Shown here: in pieces, positions 1 to 6,368 of the stretch
How the letters are laid out: each line of letters starts with the position of its first letter
Position numbering within the stretch: position 1 is the stretch's first letter
Source of the DNA: Propionibacteriaceae bacterium
Lineage (GTDB): Bacteria; Actinomycetota; Actinomycetes; Propionibacteriales; Propionibacteriaceae
DNA: 11,882 nucleotides
Assembly (NCBI GenBank): GCA_031287505.1
Contig: JAITSW010000167.1
Coordinates: 1 to 11,882 of the forward strand
Direction: 5' to 3'
The notes under the pieces: model-generated
Told to the model about the DNA's origin: nothing
Databases searched by the model: none
What the model saw: the letters and a program-made list of their open reading frames with translations, nothing else
Made by a program: the position numbers and the translations under genes

Positions 1-522
1 GGCTCGGCGCCCAGCAGGTTCCCCAAAGACATTGACGAAGTGCAGACGGCTATGAGCGCCATCGGCGAGTATGAGGTGGCTGCTTCCCCGCTGCAGATGG
101 CCATGGTGGCCGCCGCTATCCAAAACGGCGGCGTGGTGATGAAGCCGTATTTGGTTGAACGCGTCCGCACCACGGATCTGAAAGTCACCTTCCAGGCTAT
201 CCCCGCTCCGGCCGGCTCCGATCCGCAAGGGCAGGCGATTTCCGCTGAGACGGCGAACAGCTTGCGGGAGATGATGGTCGCTGTCGTCCAGCAGGGCACC
301 GGACGTCGCGCACAGGTGGAAGGCTTGGAAATCGGCGGGAAAACCGGCACCGCGCAGTCGGATAGGGTGCGCAATCCGTACGCCTGGTTTGTGGCTTTCG
401 CATCCGAGTTGAACGTGGCTGTCTGCGTCTTTGTGGAGGATGCGGAGATCCCCGCAGACGAAATTGCGGGGGCAAGAGTTGCGGCTCCGGTCGCGAAAGC
501 AGTGATCGAGGCTCTACGATGA
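1..522 (+). CDS. pbpA: Penicillin-binding protein, C-terminal end of transpeptidase domain (5' partial)
   Basis: The reading frame is open from base 1 and ends at TGA 520-522, giving the last 173 residues of a class B penicillin-binding protein, a membrane-anchored D,D-transpeptidase that cross-links peptidoglycan outside the membrane. The C-terminal active-site motif KTG is visible at residues 114-116 (bases 340-348) within GGKTGTAQ. Before it lies the family pattern IGEYEVAASPLQMAM, which corresponds to the SIGQ..V..TPL segment of actinobacterial PbpA, and the end AAPVAKAVIEAL is typical of the family. The SxxK and SxN motifs and the true start lie outside the window. A PknB-type kinase follows 66 bp downstream, matching the actinobacterial wall-synthesis/kinase cluster (rodA-pbpA-pknA-pknB), which supports PbpA over other class B enzymes. 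The GTG at base 40 is an internal codon, not the start. Confidence 0.9.
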   Translation, partial: GSAPSRFPKDIDEVQTAMSAIGEYEVAASPLQMAMVAAAIQNGGVVMKPYLVERVRTTDLKVTFQAIPAPAGSDPQGQAISAETANSLREMMVAVVQQGTGRRAQVEGLEIGGKTGTAQSDRVRNPYAWFVAFASELNVAVCVFVEDAEIPADEIAGARVAAPVAKAVIEALR

Positions 523-599
523 ACATTGTCGCTGCACTGGTCACCAGCAGATTGATGCCCACTTTGGTCTGCCAGAAAGGACTTCTCGATGACGAATGA
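519..599 (+). CDS. Possible 26-residue leader ORF between pbpA and pknB
   Basis: An ATG overlaps the pbpA stop as ATGA (519-522). It opens a 26-codon frame that ends at TGA 597-599, nine bases inside the kinase gene. The peptide begins MNIVAALVTSRLM and ends LLDDE. Its interest is positional: the start is coupled to the upstream stop and the end overlaps the downstream start, so it could pass ribosomes from pbpA to the kinase. No family is recognised. The kinase has its own Shine-Dalgarno (AGAAAGGA, 574-581), so such relay is not required, and the frame could be chance. Confidence 0.2.
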   Translation: MNIVAALVTSRLMPTLVCQKGLLDDE

Positions 600-2427
600 G
601 CCCAGGCTGTTGGGAGGACGTTACCTCCTCGGCGATCTGCTTGGACGCGGAGGTATGGCCGAAGTCAGAAAAGCTAGCGATACCCGGCTAAACCGCGATG
701 TCGCCGTTAAGCAGCTGCGCATAGACCTTGCCAGCGATCAGACTTTCCAAGAACGCTTCCGCCGCGAAGCCCAATCGGCCGCCGGTCTAAACCATCCCAA
801 TATCGTCGCCGTATACGACACCGGCAAAGAGACTGATCTACCCAGCGGGGTCTCCGTTCCATATATTGTGATGGAGCTGGTTCACGGCTATACCCTGCGG
901 GAGTTGCTGCGTACCGGGCGTAAGATTCAGCCGGTCAAGGCGCTGGAATTTGCCGCCGGGGTGCTGGACGCGCTGGATTACTCGCACAAGGCGGGCATTG
1001 TCCACCGCGATATCAAACCTGCGAATGTGATGCTCACGCCGTCTGGTCAAGTGAAGGTGATGGATTTCGGGATTGCGCGGGCGGTGTCCGACACCTCCTC
1101 CACCATGACTCAGACGGCAGCCGTCATCGGAACTGCCTCTTACTTCTCTCCCGAACAGGCGCGCGGTGAGGCCGTGGATGCCCGTTCGGACATCTATTCC
1201 ACCGGCTGCCTGCTTTACGAGCTTTTGGTTGGACGCCCGCCTTTCGTCGGCGATTCGCCGGTTTCGGTGGCTTACCAGCATGTGCAAGAGCCTCCGGTGG
1301 CGCCGAGCCGGCTTGACCCGGTCATCACGCCGAGTATGGACTCGGTGGTGCTGCGGGCTCTTGCCAAAGATCCCGATGCCCGCTACCAGACGGCAGCTGC
1401 AATGCGCGCCGACATCACCCGGATTCTCAATGGCCAAGATCTTGTCGGCGGATCAGTGCCCACCGCGCCGCTGCCTACTTTTGTCGCTGCCGGGGTGCCG
1501 GTGGCCGCTGCGGCAGCGGTGCCTGCTGCGACTGCCGCCCTACCCTCGGCTGCGCGGGCAATTGAAGATCCCACCGGGCCGTCGCGGGCTGTGGTGGAAG
1601 ACGATGACGCGGGCGACCCGCCGCGGCGGTTCTTGGGCCTGTGGATATTCATGATCGTCTTAGCGTTGGTCAGTGCTGCCGTCGGCCTGTTTTTGCTCTT
1701 TGGGAATCCCGATGGCGGACAAGTATGGGTCGACGTGCCAAATGTCACCGATCGCAAACCCGAAGAAGCCACCGCGTTACTCGAAGAGAAGAATCTCAAA
1801 GCCAAGATCCATCCAGTCGAAGGCCCTGACGATAATTCGGTGGGGCGTGTTATAAACCAAAACCCGGTGACGGGTTCAAAGGTGCAGCCGGGTTGGGAAG
1901 TTATCCTCGATGTCAACATCGGCCCCACAAAGGCCGAGATTCCCTCTGGCCTAAATGGCCGGAATAAAGACGACGTGGTCCGAGATTTAGCGGGAGGCTT
2001 CGGTTTTACCAATGTGGAAGCGCAGGTAGACCCTAAGGAGCCTTTGACGGCCCAAAAGGACGAGGTCACCTCGATAGCCCCCGAGCCGGGTTCCCTGGTT
2101 ACGCTGGACACCCCGATCATTGTTTATTACGCCAGCGGTATGTCAGAAGTGCCCAACATCATGAATATCACCAAAGAGAGCGCTGCGAATATGCTCAAAA
2201 ACGCGGGCTTCACCAAAGAACTCAAGTGCACCACGCAGGCTTCCAACGCGACGACCGGACATGTGATTTCGGTGACTCCAAATGTCGGTGACATAGTGGA
2301 GCGCACCACGGCGGTCAAATGCGTCATTGCCAAAGAGATGCCCGTCGTCATCGATCCGCCTAATTCCCCTTCCGGTTCCCCGAGCCCGAATTCATCGGCT
2401 TCAGAACCAACTCAAGAACCCGGCTAA
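589..2427 (+). CDS. pknB: PASTA-domain Ser/Thr protein kinase (PknB type)
   Basis: A transmembrane Hanks-type kinase that senses muropeptides or lipid II outside the cell and phosphorylates wall and division proteins. The 612 residues hold an N-terminal kinase domain (about 10-280) with the Gly loop GRGGMAEV (19-26), Lys K41 in VAVK, catalytic HRDIKPAN (139-146), DFG (159-161), and an activation loop TMTQTAAVIGTA whose T174 and T176 align with the autophosphorylated threonines of Mycobacterium PknB. An Ala/Pro-rich cytoplasmic linker (about 285-345) leads to one membrane helix (about 349-371). Three PASTA repeats follow (about 381-446, 447-515, 518-582), then a Pro/Ser-rich tail. Mycobacterial PknB has four PASTA repeats. 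The two external cysteines, C547 and C578, lie in the last PASTA and could pair. The start at ATG 589 has AGAAAGGA seven bases upstream. It sits directly after pbpA, with no pknA between. Confidence 0.95.
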   Translation: MTNEPRLLGGRYLLGDLLGRGGMAEVRKASDTRLNRDVAVKQLRIDLASDQTFQERFRREAQSAAGLNHPNIVAVYDTGKETDLPSGVSVPYIVMELVHGYTLRELLRTGRKIQPVKALEFAAGVLDALDYSHKAGIVHRDIKPANVMLTPSGQVKVMDFGIARAVSDTSSTMTQTAAVIGTASYFSPEQARGEAVDARSDIYSTGCLLYELLVGRPPFVGDSPVSVAYQHVQEPPVAPSRLDPVITPSMDSVVLRALAKDPDARYQTAAAMRADITRILNGQDLVGGSVPTAPLPTFVAAGVPVAAAAAVPAATAALPSAARAIEDPTGPSRAVVEDDDAGDPPRRFLGLWIFMIVLALVSAAVGLFLLFGNPDGGQVWVDVPNVTDRKPEEATALLEEKNLKAKIHPVEGPDDNSVGRVINQNPVTGSKVQPGWEVILDVNIGPTKAEIPSGLNGRNKDDVVRDLAGGFGFTNVEAQVDPKEPLTAQKDEVTSIAPEPGSLVTLDTPIIVYYASGMSEVPNIMNITKESAANMLKNAGFTKELKCTTQASNATTGHVISVTPNVGDIVERTTAVKCVIAKEMPVVIDPPNSPSGSPSPNSSASEPTQEPG

Positions 2428-2439
2428 ACGCCGCGAGAT

Positions 2440-2467
2440 TTTACGAAACGGCAGTCAGGGGTATCCT
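2440..2467 (+). promoter_or_regulatory. Candidate promoter for crgA
   Basis: TTTACG (2440-2445), 16 bases, then TATCCT (2462-2467) forms a plausible -35/-10 pair in the 77-bp gap between pknB and crgA. Transcription would begin near 2474, leaving a leader of about 30 nt that includes the crgA Shine-Dalgarno. The -35 match is partial, and read-through from pknB is equally possible. Confidence 0.3.
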
Positions 2468-2493
2468 TAGCCGTACTGCTTTGACGCCCAACC

Positions 2494-2500
2494 AGGAGAG
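2494..2500 (+). promoter_or_regulatory. Shine-Dalgarno that fixes the GTG start of crgA
   Basis: AGGAGAG lies four bases before GTG 2505 and is the only strong ribosome-binding sequence near the beginning of the CrgA frame. Confidence 0.75.
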
Positions 2501-2504
2501 ATAA

Positions 2505-2807
2505 GTGCCAGATTCCAAGACCCGCAAGGCTGCTGTTGAGAAAAAGAGGCAAACTCGCAAGCATGACCGTGCCAAGGCGCGTGCCGATAAGGCTCGCCAT
2601 ACCGTTACTCCTGGTTCCCGCGCCTGGGTGCCGCCGACCTTTATCACCGTAGGTTTGCTGGGCGTCCTGTGGCTGGTGGTTTATTACATCACCGCATCCG
2701 CCGGGGTGGTGATTCCGTGGTTCTCAGATGTTTTGGGTAACTGGAATATCGGCATTGGCATGGGTGCTTTGGCTGCCGCTTTCGTTATTTCCACCTTCTG
2801 GAAGTAG
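2505..2807 (+). CDS. crgA: Cell division protein CrgA
   Basis: CrgA is a small actinobacterial membrane protein that works at the divisome, interacting with FtsZ, FtsI/PBPs and Wag31-linked growth machinery in species where it has been studied. The 100-residue product fits the family length. Its first 40 residues are strongly basic (Lys/Arg-rich, cytoplasmic). A first membrane helix follows (about 44-65, ending LGVLWLVVYY), then a short loop containing GNWNIGIGMG, and a second helix (about 79-97) ending STFWK. The loop Trp-Asn and the terminal W are characteristic of the family. The start is GTG 2505, set by AGGAGAG at 2494-2500; no nearer in-frame ATG gives a full protein. It follows the PknB-type kinase by 77 bp, as expected for the actinobacterial division cluster. 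The N-terminal basic stretch is longer than in mycobacterial CrgA as I recall it. Confidence 0.92.
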   Translation: MPDSKTRKAAVEKKRQTRKHDRAKARADKARHTVTPGSRAWVPPTFITVGLLGVLWLVVYYITASAGVVIPWFSDVLGNWNIGIGMGALAAAFVISTFWK

Positions 2808-2850
2808 CGCTCTTCGCCGCTGCTTGGCTGTTTTACCCTCTGGCAAGCCT

Positions 2851-2957
2851 TGCAGTTACCCGACAGTCGAGCAGGCTCGCCCTTGGAGCAGGTCGAGGAC
2901 GGGCAAGTCGAGGTCTTTAACTGCAGTTACCCGGCAGTCGAGCAGGCTCGCCCTTGG
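2851..2957. repeat. Pair of 36-bp direct repeats (period 71 bp) in convergent intergenic gap
   Basis: Copies lie at 2851-2886 and 2922-2957. Each begins TGCAGTTACCCG and ends CTCGCCCTTGG, and they differ at one base (A2863 versus G2934). The 35-bp spacer carries two further GTCGAGG words (2892-2898, 2907-2913) related to GTCGAG inside the repeat, and a GAGCAGG word (2886-2892). Each copy contains CGAG-CAGG-CTCG, a four-base-pair stem with a tetraloop. The pair fills most of the 172-bp gap between crgA (ending 2807) and lysS (ending 2980), which converge. There is no T-tract, so a classical intrinsic terminator is not evident. A species-specific intergenic repeat or a bidirectional transcription barrier are both possible. 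Confidence 0.8.
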
Positions 2958-2979
2958 GCCGTCCCAGATTCGGGCAGCG

Positions 2980-4497
2980 TCAGGCGCTAGGCCGAAGCAG
3001 TGGGAACAGGATCGTCTCGCGAATTCCGGTGCCGGTGAGCAACATAATCAAACGGTCTAGTCCGAGCCCCATGCCACCCATTGGCGGGGCTCCGAATTCC
3101 AGCGCGGCTAGGAAGTCTTCGTCCAACTCCATGGCTTCTGGGTCGCCGGCGGCGGCCTTCAAGGATTGCCGCGTTAGACGTTCGCGCTGAATCACCGGGT
3201 CGATCAACTCTGAGAAACCGGTGCCGCGCTCGACGCCGCCGATGATCAAGTCCCAGGCTTCAATGAGATTTGGGTCGCTGCGGTGCTGCCGCGCCAAGGG
3301 CTGCGCAATCGGCGGATAGTCGCAGACGAAGGTGGGCTGGATGAGTTTGGGTTCGACCAGCTCTTCGAAAAGCTCCATCACCAGTTTCTGCGCTTCCCAG
3401 CCTGGGTCGTATTCGACGTCAAAGCGATCTGCGAAGGCCCGCAAGGTGGCTTGATCGGTCTGCGGGGTGATCTCTTCGCCGATCTGCGCGGAAAGGGTCG
3501 GGTATACCGGCTTCCAATCCCATTCGCCGTCTAGATCGATGTCGCCGTCCTGGGTGTGGATGACTCGGCCGACGGTGGCGTCTGCGGCGTTCACAATAAG
3601 CTGCCGCGTCATGTTGGCGATAGATTTCTGATCGCCCCAGGCATGGTAGGCCTCCAACATGGTGAATTCGGCTGAGTGTTCCGAGTCGATGCCCTCGTTG
3701 CGGAAGATCCGCCCAAGCTCATAGACGCGATCAGCGCCGCCGACCATGGCTCGCTTCAAATACAGCTCCAGCGCGATACGCAAGGTCATCGGAATATCGA
3801 AGGCGTTTAAATGGGTTCGGAACGGGCGGGCCGCAGCGCCGCCGTGAATGAGCTGCAAGACCGGCGTCTCGATTTCGATATAGCCCAGCCCATACAGCGT
3901 CTCGCGGATGCTGTGCGTGACTTTCGCGCGCAGGCGCACCATGTCGCGCGCCTCTTCGCGGGCCACCAAGTCGGCATAGCGCTGGCGCACCCGGGTTTCC
4001 TCGCTCAAATCTTTATGTAGGACGGGAAGTGGGCGCAGCGCCTTGGAAGCCAGCTCCCAACTCGCCGCCAGCACCGAGAGCTCACCGCGTTTGGACGAGA
4101 TAACCCGTCCCGTCACTGAGATAAAGTCTCCCAGATCAACATTGGCCTTCCAAAAGGCGAGCGACTCTTCGCCAACTTCGGCCAGCGAGATCATCACCTG
4201 CAAACGGCCGCCAGATTCATCGAGGGTAAATCCGTCTTGCAAGGTGGCAAAGCAGAGCTTTCCGGTATTGCGCAGGAAGACCACGCGTCCGGAAACTGAG
4301 ACAACTATGCCGGTCTCTTCGCCAGCTTCCAGGTTGCCCCATTGCCGATGCACCTCGATGGCGCTGTGCGTCCGCGGCACGGCGATCGGGTAAGGCGGAA
4401 TGCCGGCGGCCAGCAAACGTTCCCGCTTTCCATGCCGGACCTGCTCCTGCTCCGAACGCTCCGCCGATAGGGCCGGGATCTCTCTCTCATCGCTCAC
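2980..4497 (-). CDS. lysS: Lysyl-tRNA synthetase, class II (LysX-like catalytic type)
   Basis: It charges tRNA-Lys with lysine in the cytoplasm. The 505 residues show an N-terminal segment with PPYPIAVPRTH (34-44), an OB-fold tRNA anticodon-binding domain (about 63-150) and the class II catalytic core: motif 1 around GYIEIETPVLQ (205-215), motif 2 FRNEG (265-269) with EFTMLE (277-282), and motif 3 GGMGLGLDR (474-482). The stretches IHGGAAARPF, HRSDPNLIEAWDL, VERGTGFSELIDP and GDPEAMELDEDFLAALE resemble the synthetase half of mycobacterial LysX more than E. coli LysS. No MprF-like membrane domain precedes it. The start is GTG 4497. The ATG a few bases downstream is out of frame, and there is no convincing Shine-Dalgarno, in keeping with a leaderless mRNA. 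It converges with crgA and diverges from the exporter genes. Whether it is the only LysRS of the genome is not visible. Confidence 0.93.
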   Translation of the reverse strand: MSDEREIPALSAERSEQEQVRHGKRERLLAAGIPPYPIAVPRTHSAIEVHRQWGNLEAGEETGIVVSVSGRVVFLRNTGKLCFATLQDGFTLDESGGRLQVMISLAEVGEESLAFWKANVDLGDFISVTGRVISSKRGELSVLAASWELASKALRPLPVLHKDLSEETRVRQRYADLVAREEARDMVRLRAKVTHSIRETLYGLGYIEIETPVLQLIHGGAAARPFRTHLNAFDIPMTLRIALELYLKRAMVGGADRVYELGRIFRNEGIDSEHSAEFTMLEAYHAWGDQKSIANMTRQLIVNAADATVGRVIHTQDGDIDLDGEWDWKPVYPTLSAQIGEEITPQTDQATLRAFADRFDVEYDPGWEAQKLVMELFEELVEPKLIQPTFVCDYPPIAQPLARQHRSDPNLIEAWDLIIGGVERGTGFSELIDPVIQRERLTRQSLKAAAGDPEAMELDEDFLAALEFGAPPMGGMGLGLDRLIMLLTGTGIRETILFPLLRPSA

Positions 4498-4504
4498 CCG
4501 GTCA

Positions 4505-4510
4505 AGGTTA
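4505..4510 (-). promoter_or_regulatory. Probable -10 box of a leaderless lysS promoter
   Basis: On the minus strand TAACCT (TANNNT) ends seven bases before GTG 4497, placing the expected transcription start on the first base of the start codon. There is no good ribosome-binding sequence between them. No clear -35 was found, which is common in actinobacterial promoters. Confidence 0.45.
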
Positions 4511-4566
4511 CCGAAAAAACTCCGTCACCCGCCCTAGTTGGCATGCTGCCGCACCGTCTGGAATTG

Positions 4567-4596
4567 TTGCGCAAGTATAAATTTGCAGTTGTGCAA
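4567..4596 (+). promoter_or_regulatory. Palindromic operator candidate overlapping promoter of the exporter pair
   Basis: The perfect palindrome TTGCGCAA (4567-4574) is followed by TATAAA (4576-4581, a -10 candidate), and then by the inverted repeat TTGCA-N4-TGCAA (4583-4596), whose right half reads TTGTGCAA (4589-4596). The two TTGNGCAA words are 22 bp apart, close to two helical turns, so one regulator could bind them on the same DNA face across the -10 and start region. A protein bound here would block transcription. The arrangement suits a local repressor of an efflux operon, but no regulator gene is in the window and the -35 is poor. Confidence 0.45.
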
Positions 4597-4637
4597 TGTT
4601 CGCAGATGGGTGTAGTTTGAGCTGTTGGGAAATAACT

Positions 4638-6368
4638 ATGATCAGATTACTCGCGAGATTTTTGCGCCCATATGCCGGGCTGATTTTGGCTGTGGTGGCT
4701 TTGCAACTGATTCAAACGTTGGCTGCGCTTTTTTTGCCGTCTTTGAACGCCACCATCATCGACGACGGCGTTGCCAAACAAGACTATGGCGTCATCTGGG
4801 GCTATGGGGCGATCATGCTGGGGGTCTCTGTCGTCCAGATGGCTGGCCAGATCGGCGCTACCTGGTGTGCGGTCAAGGCGGCGATGTCGCTTGGACGCGA
4901 TTTGCGGCAGGCCATCTTCAATCAGGCGCTTTCCTACTCGTCGCGCGAGGTGGCCAAATTTGGCGCTCCAAGTTTGATCACGCGCAACACCAATGACGTG
5001 CAGCAGTTGCAGCAGTTCTCGATGATGACGATGGTGATGATTCTCTCGGCGCCGCTCACCATGATTGGCGGTGTCGTGATGGCGCTGCGCGAGGACGTGG
5101 GGCTGTCCTGGCTGATCTTGGTTGCGGTAATCGCCCTGGGAGCGGTGATTGGCGTCTTGGTCTCCCAGATGACCCCGTTGTTCAAGCTGATGCAGGACCG
5201 CATAGACAACATCAACCGGGTGCTGCGCGAGCAGATTACCGGCTTGCGCGTCATCCGGGCCTTCGTCCGCGAACCAACCGAAGCTGAGCGTTTCGATGTG
5301 GCAAACCATGAACTGGCCGATACCGCCATCTCGGTGGGCATCCGGATGCAGACCATGTTTCCGGTCGTCTTTTTGATTCTGAACCTCTCAAGTGTGGCAG
5401 TTATGTGGTTTGGCGCTTTCCGGATATCGGAAGGCCACCTTGAAGTCGGCCAACTCACCGCCTATCTCGCCTATATCACCCAGATTTTGATGAGCGTGAT
5501 GATGGCCACCATGATGTTGATGATCGGCCCGCGCGCCGCAGTTTCGGCCGGACGTATTCAAGAAGTGCTCGACACCAAATCATCGGTGGTTCCCACCGGC
5601 AATCCAGTAGCCGAGCTTCCGCGCCGCTCCGATGTGAGCTTTGCAAACGTGGCATTTCGCTATCCGGGCGCCGAGAAGCCCGTGGTGAGGGAATTGTCCT
5701 TCCACGCGCGCCTAGGTCAGATGACCGGCATTATCGGCTCGACTGGCTCTGGGAAAACGACCTTGGTTTCCATGATCCCGAGGCTATTCGATGCCACCGA
5801 GGGCAGTGTTTTTGTGGACGGCGTCGATGTGCGGAAGCTTGATCCCCAGATGTTGTGGTCGAAGATTGGGTACATTCCGCAAAAACCTTATTTATTCACC
5901 GGGACGGTAGCCTCCAACCTGCGGATGGGCAAAGAAGATGCCACGGACGACGAACTCTGGGAGGCGCTAGAAGTCGCCCAAGCCCGGGATTTCGTCGAGA
6001 AGATGCCCGGGCAGCTGGAATCGGAGATCTCGCAAGGCGGTACCAATGTCTCCGGCGGGCAGCGGCAGCGTTTGGCTATCGCCAGGGCACTCGTCCGCAA
6101 GCCGGAAATCTATGTTTTCGACGACGCTTTTTCGGCGCTTGACGTTGCCACCGACGCGGCATTGCGGGCGGCGCTTGCCAAAGTGACGAAAGACGCCGCG
6201 GTCATAGTGGTGGCACAGCGCATCTCGACGATTCGCCATGCCGAGCAGATTATCGTCCTCGAAGGTGGGCTGATCGTCGGCATCGGGACACATGAAGAGC
6301 TGGTTTCCTCGTGCGAAACCTATGCCGAGATCGTCGAAAGCCAGTTCAAGGCGGAGGAGGCGGCATGA
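4638..6368 (+). CDS. ABC exporter half-transporter, degenerate-site subunit of a heterodimer
   Basis: Six membrane helices (within about 10-300) are followed by a nucleotide-binding domain; from ATG 4638 the product is 576 residues. Walker A is GSTGSGKT (367-374), the Q-loop is IPQKPYLF, the signature SGGQR (472-476) is intact, and Walker B is YVFDDAFSALD (492-502). The usual catalytic Glu is Asp D496 and the switch His is Gln Q527 (AQRIST). This is the pattern of the degenerate subunit in heterodimeric exporters such as TM287/288 and BmrCD. ATG 4638 is preferred because MIRLLARFLRPY is a typical family N-terminus and a weak GGGA lies upstream; the in-frame ATG at 4596 falls inside the palindromic promoter. 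Its stop overlaps the partner's start (ATGA). The substrate is unknown: a drug, lipid or peptide are all possible. Confidence 0.92.
   Translation: MIRLLARFLRPYAGLILAVVALQLIQTLAALFLPSLNATIIDDGVAKQDYGVIWGYGAIMLGVSVVQMAGQIGATWCAVKAAMSLGRDLRQAIFNQALSYSSREVAKFGAPSLITRNTNDVQQLQQFSMMTMVMILSAPLTMIGGVVMALREDVGLSWLILVAVIALGAVIGVLVSQMTPLFKLMQDRIDNINRVLREQITGLRVIRAFVREPTEAERFDVANHELADTAISVGIRMQTMFPVVFLILNLSSVAVMWFGAFRISEGHLEVGQLTAYLAYITQILMSVMMATMMLMIGPRAAVSAGRIQEVLDTKSSVVPTGNPVAELPRRSDVSFANVAFRYPGAEKPVVRELSFHARLGQMTGIIGSTGSGKTTLVSMIPRLFDATEGSVFVDGVDVRKLDPQMLWSKIGYIPQKPYLFTGTVASNLRMGKEDATDDELWEALEVAQARDFVEKMPGQLESEISQGGTNVSGGQRQRLAIARALVRKPEIYVFDDAFSALDVATDAALRAALAKVTKDAAVIVVAQRISTIRHAEQIIVLEGGLIVGIGTHEELVSSCETYAEIVESQFKAEEAA
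6355..6360 (+). promoter_or_regulatory. Shine-Dalgarno for second exporter gene, inside end of the first
   Basis: AGGAGG lies four bases before ATG 6365. It decides this start over the in-frame upstream ATG at 6311, which would overlap the first gene by 58 bases and has no such site. Confidence 0.75.

Noticed and set aside
838..1437. Long open frame on the minus strand inside pknB
   Set aside because: It lies opposite well-recognised kinase domain sequence, has a His/Arg-rich composition with no recognisable family, and is a shadow frame.
1383..2120. 245-codon minus-strand frame inside pknB
   Set aside because: It lies opposite the kinase linker, membrane helix and PASTA region and has a Ser/Thr/Pro-rich, non-protein-like composition.
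2808..2850. Possible crgA terminator with GCAAG-C-CTTGC
   Set aside because: The loop would be a single base and no T-tract follows, so it cannot be called a terminator.
2851..2957. CRISPR-like array
   Set aside because: There are only two repeat copies with one 35-bp spacer that itself contains related words, and no cas genes nearby.
4596..4637. Upstream in-frame ATG that would add 14 residues to the first exporter subunit
   Set aside because: It lies within the palindromic promoter region at the predicted transcription start, has no ribosome-binding site, and the extra residues do not look like the family N-terminus.
6311..6364. Upstream in-frame ATG for the second exporter subunit
   Set aside because: It would overlap the first gene by 58 bases; AGGAGG just before ATG 6365 and the ATGA overlap make 6365 far more likely.
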